Source of the DNA: Gracilibacillus dipsosauri
GTDB taxonomy: Bacteria; Bacillota; Bacilli; Bacillales; Amphibacillaceae
Assembly: GCF_003176895.1 (NCBI RefSeq)
Contig: NZ_QGTD01000008.1
Span: 62,001 to 126,000, forward strand
Length of the DNA stretch: 64,000 nucleotides
Reading direction: 5' to 3'
In this document: in pieces, positions 1 to 9,119 of the stretch
How positions within the stretch are numbered: the first letter of the stretch is position 1
How the letters are laid out: every line of letters begins with the position of its first letter
Notes under the pieces: generated by a model
Told to the model about the DNA's origin: nothing
What the model saw: the letters and a program-made list of their open reading frames with translations, nothing else
Databases searched by the model: none
Program-made: the position numbers and the translations under genes

Positions 1-162
1 ATTCTGTTAAGTTTCGTTAATGAATAATCCTCCATGATGGTAGTCTCGCTTTATCACAAACGGATATTAACTTGGTAAATTGAAAATGGCTTCAACAGAA
101 AGACAAGAGGCCTTATGGATGAAAGGTACGGGGAATAATTTGCAATGAAAGAGGGAGATGTT

Positions 163-1164
163 GTGTATTTTGAAAATAAAAGAATTTTAATCATTGGAGG
201 TACTGGGACTATAGGTACAAGCCTTGTAGGATACCTATTAAAAGAAAATCCACAAATTATAAAAATATTGAGTCGTGATGAATATAAGCAACACATGATG
301 AAGGAAGCTTTTGATTATCATGAGAAATTACATTTTATTATCGGAGATGCACGTGAGTATGACAGTTTAATCGAAGCAATGGATAGGATAGATTATGTCA
401 TACATGTTGCGGCAATGAAGAGAGTAGAAGTCTGTGAAAGTAATCCATTTGAGGCAGTAAGAACGAATGTGATGGGAACGTATAACGTAATGAAAGCAGC
501 AACTCAACAACATGTCAAAAAGGTTGTGTTTACAAGCTCAGACAAAGCGATATCACCAACCAATGCTTATGGAGCAACAAAGCTTCTAGCGGAAAGAATG
601 ATAGCAGCTACTGAAAAAAATAAAGAATCGTCTACTATTTTTGCTAGTGTTCGTTTCGGCAATGTTATGGGCTCAAGAGGATCAGTCATTCCATTATTCA
701 TTGAACAGATTAAAAACAACCAAAGAATCAATGTGACAAATAAGAACATGACGAGGTTTATGATGACACTGGAGCAAGCTACAGAATTAACCTTAAAAGC
801 TTTAAGAGAAGCGCAAGGTGGAGAAGTATTTGTCTTGAAAATGCCTGTCATTCAATTAGGGCTGCTAGCGGAGGTTTTAATCGAAGAGATAGCAAAACAA
901 AATAGATTAAGAGAAGATGGTATAGAAGTAAAGGTTACAGGACTTCGAACTGGTGAGAAGATGTATGAAGAATTAATGACAATGGATGAATCCAAAACAG
1001 CATTAGAGTTACAAGATATGTACATCATTCCAAGTCTATCGAATAACAACAAGGCGTACGAAGGGGCAAAGAAAGCTGATATACGAACCTACAGCTCGTC
1101 CAGTCAAAAAGCCTTAGATCGAGAAGGATTACGGGCATTATTAAAGAAAGCTGGATTCATTTAA
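163..1164 (+). CDS. pseB: UDP-N-acetylglucosamine 4,6-dehydratase (inverting), PseB-like
   Basis: First enzyme of CMP-pseudaminic acid synthesis: converts UDP-GlcNAc to the 4-keto-6-deoxy-L-altro sugar in the cytoplasm. The protein is an extended SDR of the PseB/CapD family: Rossmann motif GGTGTIG near residues 10-16, a conserved AAMKRVE segment, SSDKA, and the catalytic YGATK (YxxxK). About 333 aa is the usual PseB length. An in-frame ATG lies at 145, but the GTG at 163 is preferred because GAGGGAG sits six bases upstream and the protein then begins just before the nucleotide-binding strand. It opens the plus-strand surface-sugar operon. PseC, PseH, PseG, PseI and PseF homologues follow downstream, which supports this specific assignment over a generic CapD protein. 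Confidence 0.85.
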   Translation: MYFENKRILIIGGTGTIGTSLVGYLLKENPQIIKILSRDEYKQHMMKEAFDYHEKLHFIIGDAREYDSLIEAMDRIDYVIHVAAMKRVEVCESNPFEAVRTNVMGTYNVMKAATQQHVKKVVFTSSDKAISPTNAYGATKLLAERMIAATEKNKESSTIFASVRFGNVMGSRGSVIPLFIEQIKNNQRINVTNKNMTRFMMTLEQATELTLKALREAQGGEVFVLKMPVIQLGLLAEVLIEEIAKQNRLREDGIEVKVTGLRTGEKMYEELMTMDESKTALELQDMYIIPSLSNNNKAYEGAKKADIRTYSSSSQKALDREGLRALLKKAGFI

Positions 1165-1189
1165 TTAAGAGGAAGAGGAGAAGGTTCCA

Positions 1190-2719
1190 ATGGATAGTTT
1201 TTTGCAAAATTATTGGTCTGTTTATCTTGATTATCTTCAAGACTTTGAAAGTTTAGAATATTTAGGATTTTCTTTACCATTTTTGTGTCATTTACCAAGC
1301 TACCTTCTACCAAAACCATCTTTATTAACACAAATCGAAAAAATGGATCGCAAACATTTAAGAAATCATGTCCAAAACCAAAAAGAAATACAAACCGTTT
1401 TTAATCAATTTGTTGCTACACATACCAAACCAAAAAGAAGAGTAGAAAATGGAAAGGTTGTCTTACATGTAGATAAATTACTACGCTTTCCACCATCAAC
1501 AATGCAAAGTCATTTCGATCGTAAGAAAACGATTCTATTAATTAATAGCAATGGGCCAAAACAAAAACAAGTAAAGCCAAGTCTAAAAACACAATCACCA
1601 CGAACATACCGCGCAAAAACGGAAGGGAAGGCTATTCCGCTAACGAACACGGTCAGGGTTAGCAAATCAAAACTAAAGGGAAAATCCAGATCGAATTATC
1701 GTGTAACTCAAAATATGCTCACCTATTATCTGCAAAACTACACAGGAGAAGTCGAGAGTGCTATTAAAGAAGCTCAACAAAAAGCGAGACAAATATTAGC
1801 AGGATTTAAAAATCATCCTATTTATAGCGATCCAGCCTTCCAAAAATGGTTATTAAACAATATTTTAGTAGTTATTAGACAAATATCTGCTGCCGTTGGT
1901 TTTCTAAAGAGAGTACCTGTCTCATGCTTAGTTGTGTCTACGACCCATAGTTATGTAAGTCGAATTCTTTCTATTGTAGCTGCTGAAAAAGGAATACCAT
2001 CCATTTGTATGCAGCATGGAATCATTTCAAGTGAACTTGGTTATATACCAAAAATAGCGACAGTCGATGCTGTTTATGGCAATTATGAGAAAGAATTCTA
2101 TCTGAATTTAGGAGCACCCAAAGGCTCTGTAGAGGTTATTGGTCACCCGAGATTTGATGAAAGATTTAATACAAAAGTCGTAAGGAGAGCAACTTTTGAT
2201 AAAAAGTTAGGATTAAATCCTCGTAGAAAAAACGTCATGATTGCATTACGAGGAGAAGACGATATTAATAGATGGCGTATTTTGATCAAGAAAATAGATA
2301 GAAAACTAAAGGTGAACATTTTGATTAAGAACTATCCAAGCAAACAGCCACATATCCTTACGAAGGAATTTCGACATGTTTATTCAACAGGAAGCTATGG
2401 ACTTTATGATATTTTTCCTAATGTGGATGCTGTTGTTACTTATTCTTCAACTGTAGGATTAGAGGCAATGCTCCATGGCAAACCAGTATTTGTTTTAAAT
2501 AAAAGTTTTAGAGGCTTTACAGGCTACTACCATCTTCTTGATCAATTAGAACAAACCAGTCCAGGAGTTTTGGCAAATATCATTATCAAGTATTTTTCCG
2601 ATGCAAAGTTTCGTCATTATACGGATAAAATCCGTAAATCTTTCTTAAGCAAAGCGTATTCAATTCAAAGTAGCTCTGGTGAAAGATTAAAAACTTTAAT
2701 TAAAAGATTAACCAAATAA
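1190..2719 (+). CDS. Putative GT-B glycosyltransferase / CDP-glycerol glycerophosphotransferase-like protein (copy 1)
   Basis: A 509-aa protein whose C-terminal half has the look of capsule or teichoic-acid type transferases: a QHGI motif near residue 275, GHPRFDE near 318, and a TYSSTVGLEAMLHGKPVFV-like stretch near 416, typical of the nucleotide-sugar-binding C-domain. The N-terminal half (1-200) is lysine-rich and not recognised. No signal peptide or membrane segment is visible, so it should be cytoplasmic. It is a paralogue of the protein at 3380-4822: the two share the NYWS...Y opening, the SxxHSY-SRILS-VAAE-GIPSI block, QHGI and GHPRFD. It may transfer pseudaminic acid or another sugar to flagellin or a surface polymer. 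That role is inferred from context only. Confidence 0.65.
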   Translation: MDSFLQNYWSVYLDYLQDFESLEYLGFSLPFLCHLPSYLLPKPSLLTQIEKMDRKHLRNHVQNQKEIQTVFNQFVATHTKPKRRVENGKVVLHVDKLLRFPPSTMQSHFDRKKTILLINSNGPKQKQVKPSLKTQSPRTYRAKTEGKAIPLTNTVRVSKSKLKGKSRSNYRVTQNMLTYYLQNYTGEVESAIKEAQQKARQILAGFKNHPIYSDPAFQKWLLNNILVVIRQISAAVGFLKRVPVSCLVVSTTHSYVSRILSIVAAEKGIPSICMQHGIISSELGYIPKIATVDAVYGNYEKEFYLNLGAPKGSVEVIGHPRFDERFNTKVVRRATFDKKLGLNPRRKNVMIALRGEDDINRWRILIKKIDRKLKVNILIKNYPSKQPHILTKEFRHVYSTGSYGLYDIFPNVDAVVTYSSTVGLEAMLHGKPVFVLNKSFRGFTGYYHLLDQLEQTSPGVLANIIIKYFSDAKFRHYTDKIRKSFLSKAYSIQSSSGERLKTLIKRLTK

Positions 2720-2747
2720 TCATTCATGTCGGGAAGGAGAAATTTGG

Positions 2748-3371
2748 ATGAGTAAAAGCCTAGGAGAAATTCATGACTATTGGAAGCATGTGAGTAAATC
2801 CGATTATTATATTGATAAAGTGGGAAGAAGTGAATTATTACTAGAATATATTCAGAAGTATAGTGAGAATAGACACAGAATCTTAGAACTTGGGTGTAAT
2901 GTTGGAAGAAATCTGAATCATTTAATGAAAAATCACTACAGGAATTTGACAGGTATTGAAATAAGTGAAGAGGCTGTGAATTCTCTTAAAAAGAATTTTC
3001 CCACCTTATACGAAGATGCTACGATTATTCATTCACCAATCGAAAATATTATTAAAGAAATACCTAATAATCAATATCACGTCGTCTTTACCATGGCTGT
3101 ATTAGAGCATATTCATCCAGAAAGTGAATGGATATTTAAAGAGATGGCACGAGTAACGAAATCCTATCTTATTACCATTGAAGCGGAGACAGCAAAAAAT
3201 TGGCGCTTATTTCCAAGGAATTATAAAGTGATTTTTGAAAACTTAGGGATGAAGCAAATCGAAGCAAATACTGGGGAAAAAGAACTCGGTTTAGGCGCAT
3301 ATACGATTCGTGTTTTTAAAAAGCAAAAGGGTTTAACAAAATTCTTCAGTAAGATGTTTCAAAGAAACTAG
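2748..3371 (+). CDS. Class I SAM-dependent methyltransferase
   Basis: A 207-aa Rossmann-fold methyltransferase. Motif I is LELGCNVGR near residues 44-52, followed by GIEIS (acidic end of strand 2) and the motif IV-like VFTMAVLEHIHPES stretch. It probably methylates a sugar or a glycan intermediate. The substrate cannot be read from sequence. GGAAGGAG precedes the ATG at good distance. It sits between two paralogous glycosyltransferase-like genes with short gaps (28 and 8 bases), so it is cotranscribed with them. Confidence 0.75.
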   Translation: MSKSLGEIHDYWKHVSKSDYYIDKVGRSELLLEYIQKYSENRHRILELGCNVGRNLNHLMKNHYRNLTGIEISEEAVNSLKKNFPTLYEDATIIHSPIENIIKEIPNNQYHVVFTMAVLEHIHPESEWIFKEMARVTKSYLITIEAETAKNWRLFPRNYKVIFENLGMKQIEANTGEKELGLGAYTIRVFKKQKGLTKFFSKMFQRN

Positions 3372-3379
3372 GTGATCTT

Positions 3380-4822
3380 GTGGAGACAAAAATGCGCAAT
3401 TACTGGTCGTTGTATTATCATTTTTTACAGGAGTTTAAAGAACTTACGTATAAAGGTTTTTCACTTCCGTACATTTTACACTTTCCTAACCTAGTTAGAA
3501 ACAATAAAGAAGTGGCTAATGCTTTAGGGCAGGAAAATTTTGCGGATACCTTAACCTACCAAATAAATCATCAAAGAGAATTTCAAGCAGCATTCACCAA
3601 ATATGTAAATTCACATCATAAAAGGTTTAAAAAGAAAAAAATCAATAATGGTAAGATTGCTATTCACGTTGATCCGATTCTCCGAATACCAGATAAATCT
3701 TATGAGAAATCCTTTAAAAAATCTAAATCGTTAATCGTTGTAGCGGATCCCACTACCTCTTCCACTTCAAAAAATAAGACTATTAAGTTTGGCTTACCAG
3801 TTAAGAACCTCTGTCATTATCGTACCTCCGCCTATAAAAAAGAGATTCTTGCTGTTCAAAATAAAGCAAGGGCTTTATTTCAATCAACTAAACATAGTCC
3901 TTTTTATCAAAATCAATTGTTCCAAGCAAAAGTGATAAAAAAAATTCCACAAGCAATTAAAATGATCGAACAAGTAAATCAATTCTTTGATGAGGTTCCG
4001 ATTTCATGTGTACTTGTGTCAAGCACGCATAGTTATATCAGTCGGATTCTATCATTAGTGGCAGCTGAAAGAGGGATACCAAGTATTTGTCTTCAGCATG
4101 GAATAATGAATAGTGAGCAAGGCTTTATTCCAAAGATAGCAACAATTGATGCAGTCTATGGCCAATTCGAAGTAGATTGGTATAAGCAATTAGGAGTGAA
4201 TCAACATGGATTAAAAATTATCGGACATCCACGATTTGATCAAGCGAAGCAGTTACCACAACAAACAAGGAAAGCATTCCATCAAAATTTGGGTTTGGAT
4301 CCAAGAAAGAAAACAATTATGCTTGTTGTCCGTGAAAATCAAAAAATTGAGAAGTGGAGGCTATTCTTAAAAACTATCTATGCCAAAAAGTTGGATGTCA
4401 ATATTCTTATTAAAGATATACCTGGAAAGGATGCCCATCCATTAACAAAGGAATTTCCAGTCGTCTCTTCCTCTAAAATCAGTAGTCTATACGATATATT
4501 GCCACATGTAGATTGTGTTGTTTCCTATACTTCAACCGTTGCACTAGAATCCATGTTAGCAGATAAACCTGTTTTTATTCTCGATAATTCATTCCCAAAT
4601 TATACCGGTTATTATAACCCATTAAATGAAATGGTTCAAAAGGATCCCCGTAAGCTTGCCAAATTAGTTACTTTATTTTTTACAACACCGCACTGGAAAA
4701 GCTATGCAAAGAATAAGCGAGAGCAATTTTTGCGCTATGCATACCCATACAAGGGTATTTCAGAGAAAAGGTTGAAAGCATTGATATATGAATTAATGAA
4801 TGGTAAATTTACACCTTTTTAA
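3380..4822 (+). CDS. Putative GT-B glycosyltransferase / CDP-glycerol glycerophosphotransferase-like protein (copy 2)
   Basis: A 480-aa paralogue of the protein at 1190-2719, with the same MRNYWSLYYHFLQ-type opening, the SSTHSYISRILSLVAAERGIPSI block, QHGIM, GHPRFDQ and YTSTVALESMLADKPVFIL. A GTG start at 3380 with GGTGAT six bases upstream is used. An internal ATG at 3392 is the alternative. The conserved half is the C-terminal nucleotide-sugar-binding domain, while the N-terminal 200 residues have diverged most from copy 1. The two copies probably act on related acceptors or add successive residues. Function is inferred from the cluster. Confidence 0.62.
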   Translation: METKMRNYWSLYYHFLQEFKELTYKGFSLPYILHFPNLVRNNKEVANALGQENFADTLTYQINHQREFQAAFTKYVNSHHKRFKKKKINNGKIAIHVDPILRIPDKSYEKSFKKSKSLIVVADPTTSSTSKNKTIKFGLPVKNLCHYRTSAYKKEILAVQNKARALFQSTKHSPFYQNQLFQAKVIKKIPQAIKMIEQVNQFFDEVPISCVLVSSTHSYISRILSLVAAERGIPSICLQHGIMNSEQGFIPKIATIDAVYGQFEVDWYKQLGVNQHGLKIIGHPRFDQAKQLPQQTRKAFHQNLGLDPRKKTIMLVVRENQKIEKWRLFLKTIYAKKLDVNILIKDIPGKDAHPLTKEFPVVSSSKISSLYDILPHVDCVVSYTSTVALESMLADKPVFILDNSFPNYTGYYNPLNEMVQKDPRKLAKLVTLFFTTPHWKSYAKNKREQFLRYAYPYKGISEKRLKALIYELMNGKFTPF

Positions 4823-4920
4823 CATGTATATTCTTAAATTGAACGAATATGATGGATGTAATCCTAAAGAAAAGAAGGAATGTTCACTCTTTTTCGTTCA
4901 CTCAGGAAAGGGGTGGTTTT

Positions 4921-5808
4921 ATGATTAGCCGTTTATCTGACCTAATCATAGGTACTGCGCAATTCGGCTTAGACTACGGAATCACTAATTTAAATGGCCG
5001 GACCTCTAAAGAGGAAGTGAAAAAAATACTACAATATTGCCGAAATAATAATATTCATATTCTCGATGCAGCAGCCGATTACGGAAAGAGTGAACAAGTT
5101 TTAGGAGAAATCATCACAGATAACTATTTTACTATTTATTCTAAAACCCCTCATATATTTGTAGAATCTATAAAAAATGTGGACCTACAAAAGATTAATG
5201 AAAGCTTTTATCAATCCTTGAAGAAATTAAAGGTAAATCAAATCGAAGGAATTTTTGTTCATAATGTCCAAAATCTAATAGTAGCAAATGGTAATAAATT
5301 GTTTCGGCTACTTCAAGGATGGAAAGAGGAGGGGCTAATCAAGAAAATAGGTGTATCGATCTATGACGAAGACATGGTTTCCACTTTACTAGAAAATTAT
5401 GATTTGGATGTCTTTCAAATTCCGATCAATCTCTATGATCAACGCTTACTTCACTCTGGAGCATTGCGAAAAATAAAAGATAAAGATATAGAAATTCATG
5501 CTAGATCGATCTTTCTCCAAGGTATCTTACTTGCAGATGAACATATGCTACCCAAAAAATTCCATCGTTATATACCTTATAACCAAAAACTAAAGGCCTT
5601 TCTAGATAAGTACCAAATGACAAAACTGGATGGAGCCTTAAAGTTTGTCTCACAAATCGATGAAATTGATCATATATTAGTTGGTATTAACCACCTGCAG
5701 CAACTAGAAGAAATCGTGGCGTCATTTGAAGCATTAGATGACAGGAAGATTCTTTTCGATTCCTTTCAACTCTCAGATATAGATTTGATTGATCCAAGGA
5801 GATGGTAA
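4921..5808 (+). CDS. Aldo/keto reductase family oxidoreductase
   Basis: NADP-dependent oxidoreductase of the AKR TIM-barrel family, about 295 aa. It opens with the IIGTAQFGLDYG strand-loop typical of the sugar-cluster AKRs, then DAAADYGKSEQVLG (catalytic Tyr), YSKTPH (Lys) and IFVHNVQNL (His). The reading frame extends upstream to 4849, but the ATG at 4921 has AGGGGTGG at good distance and starts right before the first barrel strand, so the longer form is rejected. It precedes a Gfo/Idh/MocA dehydrogenase. Such pairs occur in nonulosonic-acid clusters. The actual substrate is unknown. Confidence 0.72.
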   Translation: MISRLSDLIIGTAQFGLDYGITNLNGRTSKEEVKKILQYCRNNNIHILDAAADYGKSEQVLGEIITDNYFTIYSKTPHIFVESIKNVDLQKINESFYQSLKKLKVNQIEGIFVHNVQNLIVANGNKLFRLLQGWKEEGLIKKIGVSIYDEDMVSTLLENYDLDVFQIPINLYDQRLLHSGALRKIKDKDIEIHARSIFLQGILLADEHMLPKKFHRYIPYNQKLKAFLDKYQMTKLDGALKFVSQIDEIDHILVGINHLQQLEEIVASFEALDDRKILFDSFQLSDIDLIDPRRW

Positions 5809-5810
5809 AA

Positions 5811-6698
5811 ATGCTAAAGCTCGGAATAATTGGTATGAATGAGGGAAATGGTCATCCCTATTCTTGGTCAGCGATCTGTAATGGCTATGATCCAGAATAT
5901 ATGCAAGATTGCCCTTTCCCTACCATACCTCAATATTTGAGTGAAAAAAAATTCCCAGATGATGCGATCAAATGTGCGAAAGTAACCCATATTTGGACAC
6001 AGGATAGAACAATTTCTCAACACATTGCTAGATCAGCTAACATTGCGCATATTGTAGATAAAAAGGAAGAAATGATTGGAAAGGTGGACGCTATTCTGTT
6101 AGCGAGAGATGATTATGAGAATCATCTTATCAATAGTGAGATTTTTATCGAAGCAGGCCTTCCTATTTATATCGATAAGCCGTTAGCGATTCATCGGAAA
6201 AAGGCAGAAGAAATTTTACTAAAGGAAAAGGAAAAAGGCCAAATCTTTTCTTGCTCTGCCCTTAAATATGCCACTGAATATAATCTAGCAAAAGATAGAT
6301 TAAAAAGGGTTGGAAAGATCAAATCAATTCATGCTGTTGTGATGAAGTCGTGGGAGAAATATGCAATTCATGTGATAGATCCAATTTTGCGCTTGATCGG
6401 CTATCACCATCTCATTCAATCATCCACTGTAACGAAATCTGATGGCGCTGTTCATGTAAATTACCTAACACAAGACGATGTATTAATTAATATAACAGTA
6501 GTAGAGGAAGCAATATATTTACCATTTCGAATTACACTGATTGGTACAGATGACTATATGGAGCTGGAAATGAAAGACACTTTTCTTGCATTTAAGTCTT
6601 CATTAGAGAAATTTATCGGTATTGTAACAAGAAAGGAAGCTCCACTTTCTCATGAAGAAATGTTAAAAACAGTCGAATTTATTGAGGCAGGGATTTAA
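5811..6698 (+). CDS. Gfo/Idh/MocA family oxidoreductase
   Basis: Likely NAD(P)-dependent sugar dehydrogenase, about 295 aa. The N-terminal Rossmann strand LKLGIIGMNEGNGHPYSW and the IYIDKPLAI segment (the EKP-like motif) are visible. A second fold of the Gfo/Idh/MocA type follows. The ATG at 5811 is chosen because AAGGAG ends nine bases upstream; the ATG at 5802 directly abuts that site. It overlaps the end of the aldo/keto reductase control region and is translationally close to it. It probably modifies an amino-sugar precursor of the surface glycan. Specificity is not visible. Confidence 0.7.
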   Translation: MLKLGIIGMNEGNGHPYSWSAICNGYDPEYMQDCPFPTIPQYLSEKKFPDDAIKCAKVTHIWTQDRTISQHIARSANIAHIVDKKEEMIGKVDAILLARDDYENHLINSEIFIEAGLPIYIDKPLAIHRKKAEEILLKEKEKGQIFSCSALKYATEYNLAKDRLKRVGKIKSIHAVVMKSWEKYAIHVIDPILRLIGYHHLIQSSTVTKSDGAVHVNYLTQDDVLINITVVEEAIYLPFRITLIGTDDYMELEMKDTFLAFKSSLEKFIGIVTRKEAPLSHEEMLKTVEFIEAGI

Positions 6699-6701
6699 TC
6701 T

Positions 6702-7454
6702 ATGAAAGAAACGATTTTCATTACTGGAGGTACTGGTAAAGTAGGATTTCAGCTTGTTCAACACTTTTTAAATAATGGATACAAGGTGCTAACCACCTCG
6801 AGATATGAAGCAAAGCTTACAGACATGAGAGAAAAATTGAAAAATACCAATCATTTTTACTCATTAGCTGTCGATATAGAAGCCGACCACGCACTGCGAA
6901 CCATTGACCTGTTTTGTGAACAAAATAATCTAGTGATCAATATACTAATAAATAATGCTCGTAATCGAGATTATCTACAAATCGTTGATGGTAAAACACC
7001 ACGTGATCAATGGCTAAATGAATTTAACCTAAATGTAGTGGTTCCATATGAATGGTCCATGCATTTTGCCCAAAAGGACCCATTAGTTTTACGATCTGTT
7101 ATTAATATTTCATCTATCTACGGGATTGTTGCACCAAATGTCCATCTATATGAAGATTTTGAATCTGAATCTCCAATTAATTACGGTGTGTCCAAAGCAG
7201 CACAAATTCACTTAACCAAGGAATTAGCAGTACGAATGGCATCAAAGGGGATAGCCGTTAATTGCATATCATTTGGAGGAATTAAAGGCCGTGTTGATCA
7301 AGCATTTGCTGAAAGGTACGCAAAACTCACTCCATCAGGTGATATGCTAGCAGAGGAAGATGTAATTGGAGCAGTAGATTTTTTTGTTTCTAATAAGTCT
7401 AAGCAAATTACAGGGCACAATTTGGTGATTGATGGTGGGTGGACAATTTGGTAA
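6702..7454 (+). CDS. Short-chain dehydrogenase/reductase (SDR)
   Basis: A 250-aa classical SDR: TGGTGKVG near residues 8-15 binds the dinucleotide, NNARNRD replaces the usual NNAG, a serine in NISSIYG and the YGVSK segment (catalytic Tyr and Lys) follow, and the chain ends in the usual GHNLVIDGGWTIW. It overlaps the next gene (cytidylyltransferase) by about 16 bases, a sign of coupled translation. Its place between a Gfo/Idh dehydrogenase and PseF suggests a keto-sugar reduction. This is inference. Confidence 0.75.
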   Translation: MKETIFITGGTGKVGFQLVQHFLNNGYKVLTTSRYEAKLTDMREKLKNTNHFYSLAVDIEADHALRTIDLFCEQNNLVINILINNARNRDYLQIVDGKTPRDQWLNEFNLNVVVPYEWSMHFAQKDPLVLRSVINISSIYGIVAPNVHLYEDFESESPINYGVSKAAQIHLTKELAVRMASKGIAVNCISFGGIKGRVDQAFAERYAKLTPSGDMLAEEDVIGAVDFFVSNKSKQITGHNLVIDGGWTIW

Positions 7455-8161
7455 AGGAATCCATTTGCATTATTCCTGCTCGAGGCAATTCTAAACGAAT
7501 TCCAAATAAAAACAGAATGGAATTTCATGGTAAGCCAATGCTTGCATGGACTATTTTGGCTGCAAAGGAATCTCAACTTTTTGATCATATAATCGTGAGT
7601 ACAGATAATGAAAAAATCGCAGAAATATCCCAAAAGTATGGTGCAGAGGTTCCTTTTCTACGGAAGAAGCACGCTGATGACCAATCTCCAGTTAGCTTAG
7701 CTTCCTTCAGTGCATTAATCGAAGCTGAGAAGTTTTTTGAGAAGGAATTTTCCACTATTGTTCAATTAATGCCCAATTGTCCACTGAGGACTAGTGAGGA
7801 TATTCGCAACTCTATTAATTATTTTGAGAAGTCAAACACCGCCTTCCAGATCAGTGTAACAAGATATCAATGGCTGAATCCATGGTGGGCATTGCATATA
7901 GATACAAACAATCAACCGAAGCCAATTTTTGAAGAAGAATTACGCTCTAGATCTCAGGATCTTCCAGAGCTATATTGTCCAACTGGTGCTATTTGGATTG
8001 CTCAAGCAGAAGCTTTTAAAAAGGAAAAAACCTTCTATGGAAAGAACTATCAAATTTGTGAGCTCGACTGGGAAAGTGCTATCGATATTGACACAAAAGA
8101 AGATTTAGCGATGGCTGAATTATTAATGAAAGAGCGATTAAGAATAAATGAGGTGAATTGA
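7439..8161 (+). CDS. pseF: Pseudaminic acid cytidylyltransferase (PseF / acylneuraminate cytidylyltransferase family)
   Basis: Activates the nonulosonic acid with CTP to give the CMP-sugar. The protein (about 240 aa) has the NeuA/PseF signature IIPARGNSKRIPNKN at its start, then GKPMLAW, IIVSTDNEKIAE and YGAEVPFLR, the last being typical of PseF rather than NeuA. Start codon: GTG 7439, with a TTG at 7448 as a realistic alternative just after GGTGGGTGG. It overlaps the SDR gene upstream and ends one base before the epimerase start. A second, SpsF-type cytidylyltransferase lies at 10332. Confidence 0.82.
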   Translation: MDNLVKESICIIPARGNSKRIPNKNRMEFHGKPMLAWTILAAKESQLFDHIIVSTDNEKIAEISQKYGAEVPFLRKKHADDQSPVSLASFSALIEAEKFFEKEFSTIVQLMPNCPLRTSEDIRNSINYFEKSNTAFQISVTRYQWLNPWWALHIDTNNQPKPIFEEELRSRSQDLPELYCPTGAIWIAQAEAFKKEKTFYGKNYQICELDWESAIDIDTKEDLAMAELLMKERLRINEVN

Positions 8162-9106
8162 TTGAATATTTTAGTAACTGGTGGTGCTGGCTTTATTGGA
8201 AGATGGGTAGTAGCTCGACTATTAAAGGACGGCCACCAAGTTTGGGTATTAGATGATTTATCTAATGGTAGAAAGGAAAACCTTAAAGAATTTGAATCCA
8301 ACCATCATTTTAATGGATTAACCTATGGAGATATTAAGGACATTCCTCTTCTAGAGAAGTTGTTCGAGAATTCCTTTGATATTTGCTATCATCTAGCGGC
8401 AAGCATTAATGTACAGGACAGTATTGATGAACCGAGCACGACGTTCGCTAATGATGTGGTTGGAACCTTTAATATTCTAGAACAATGTAAAAAAAATCAA
8501 ACAAAGGTTATCTTTATGAGCACTTGTATGGTTTACGATAAAGCCATGGATGATAGTGGAATCAAGGAGACAAATCAGGTGAAACCAGCATCCCCGTATG
8601 CGGGTGCGAAATTAGCGGCAGAAAATATGGTGTTGTCTTACTATTATGCATATGGATTACCTGTTACTGTTATTCGACCTTTTAACACATATGGCCCCTT
8701 TCAAAAAACGGGGGGAGAAGGCGGAGTTGTTGCTATTTTTCTAAAGAACAAACTTGCGGGTAAAACCTTACAAATTTATGGTGATGGAAAACAAACAAGG
8801 GATCTATTATATGTAGAGGATTGCGCACGGTTTGTCGTCGAAACAGGATATGCCTCCAATGTAGATGGGGAAATCATTAATGCTGGATTAGGCAAGGATA
8901 TTTCGATTAATGAATTAGCGAAATTAATAGTAAAGGACGAAGCACGTATTACGCATGTACCACATATTCATCCACAAAGTGAAATTGCTCGATTATTATG
9001 TGATTATACGAAAGCAAAGCAATTATTAGGCTGGGAGCCTATGCATAGCCTAGAGGAAGGGATCATGAAAACGGAAGAATGGATTACATCAACGAATTTA
9101 ATATAA
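8162..9106 (+). CDS. NAD-dependent epimerase/dehydratase (nucleotide-sugar)
   Basis: A 314-aa extended SDR. GGAGFIG near residues 7-13 binds NAD, YHLAA and STCMVYD follow, and YAGAKLAAE is the catalytic YxxxK. RPFNTYGP and YGDGKQTRDLLYVED are classic for UDP-glucose/GlcNAc 4-epimerases and dTDP-glucose dehydratases. Start is TTG 8162, with GAGGTGA a few bases upstream. It may supply an additional UDP-sugar for the glycan. The substrate is not determined by sequence. Confidence 0.75.
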   Translation: MNILVTGGAGFIGRWVVARLLKDGHQVWVLDDLSNGRKENLKEFESNHHFNGLTYGDIKDIPLLEKLFENSFDICYHLAASINVQDSIDEPSTTFANDVVGTFNILEQCKKNQTKVIFMSTCMVYDKAMDDSGIKETNQVKPASPYAGAKLAAENMVLSYYYAYGLPVTVIRPFNTYGPFQKTGGEGGVVAIFLKNKLAGKTLQIYGDGKQTRDLLYVEDCARFVVETGYASNVDGEIINAGLGKDISINELAKLIVKDEARITHVPHIHPQSEIARLLCDYTKAKQLLGWEPMHSLEEGIMKTEEWITSTNLI

Positions 9107-9119
9107 GGAAGGAAGCACC

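Noticed and set aside
145-162. Upstream ATG for the first gene
   Set aside because: The GTG at 163 has the better-placed GAGGGAG and matches the PseB start; the ATG at 145 would precede its own ribosome site.
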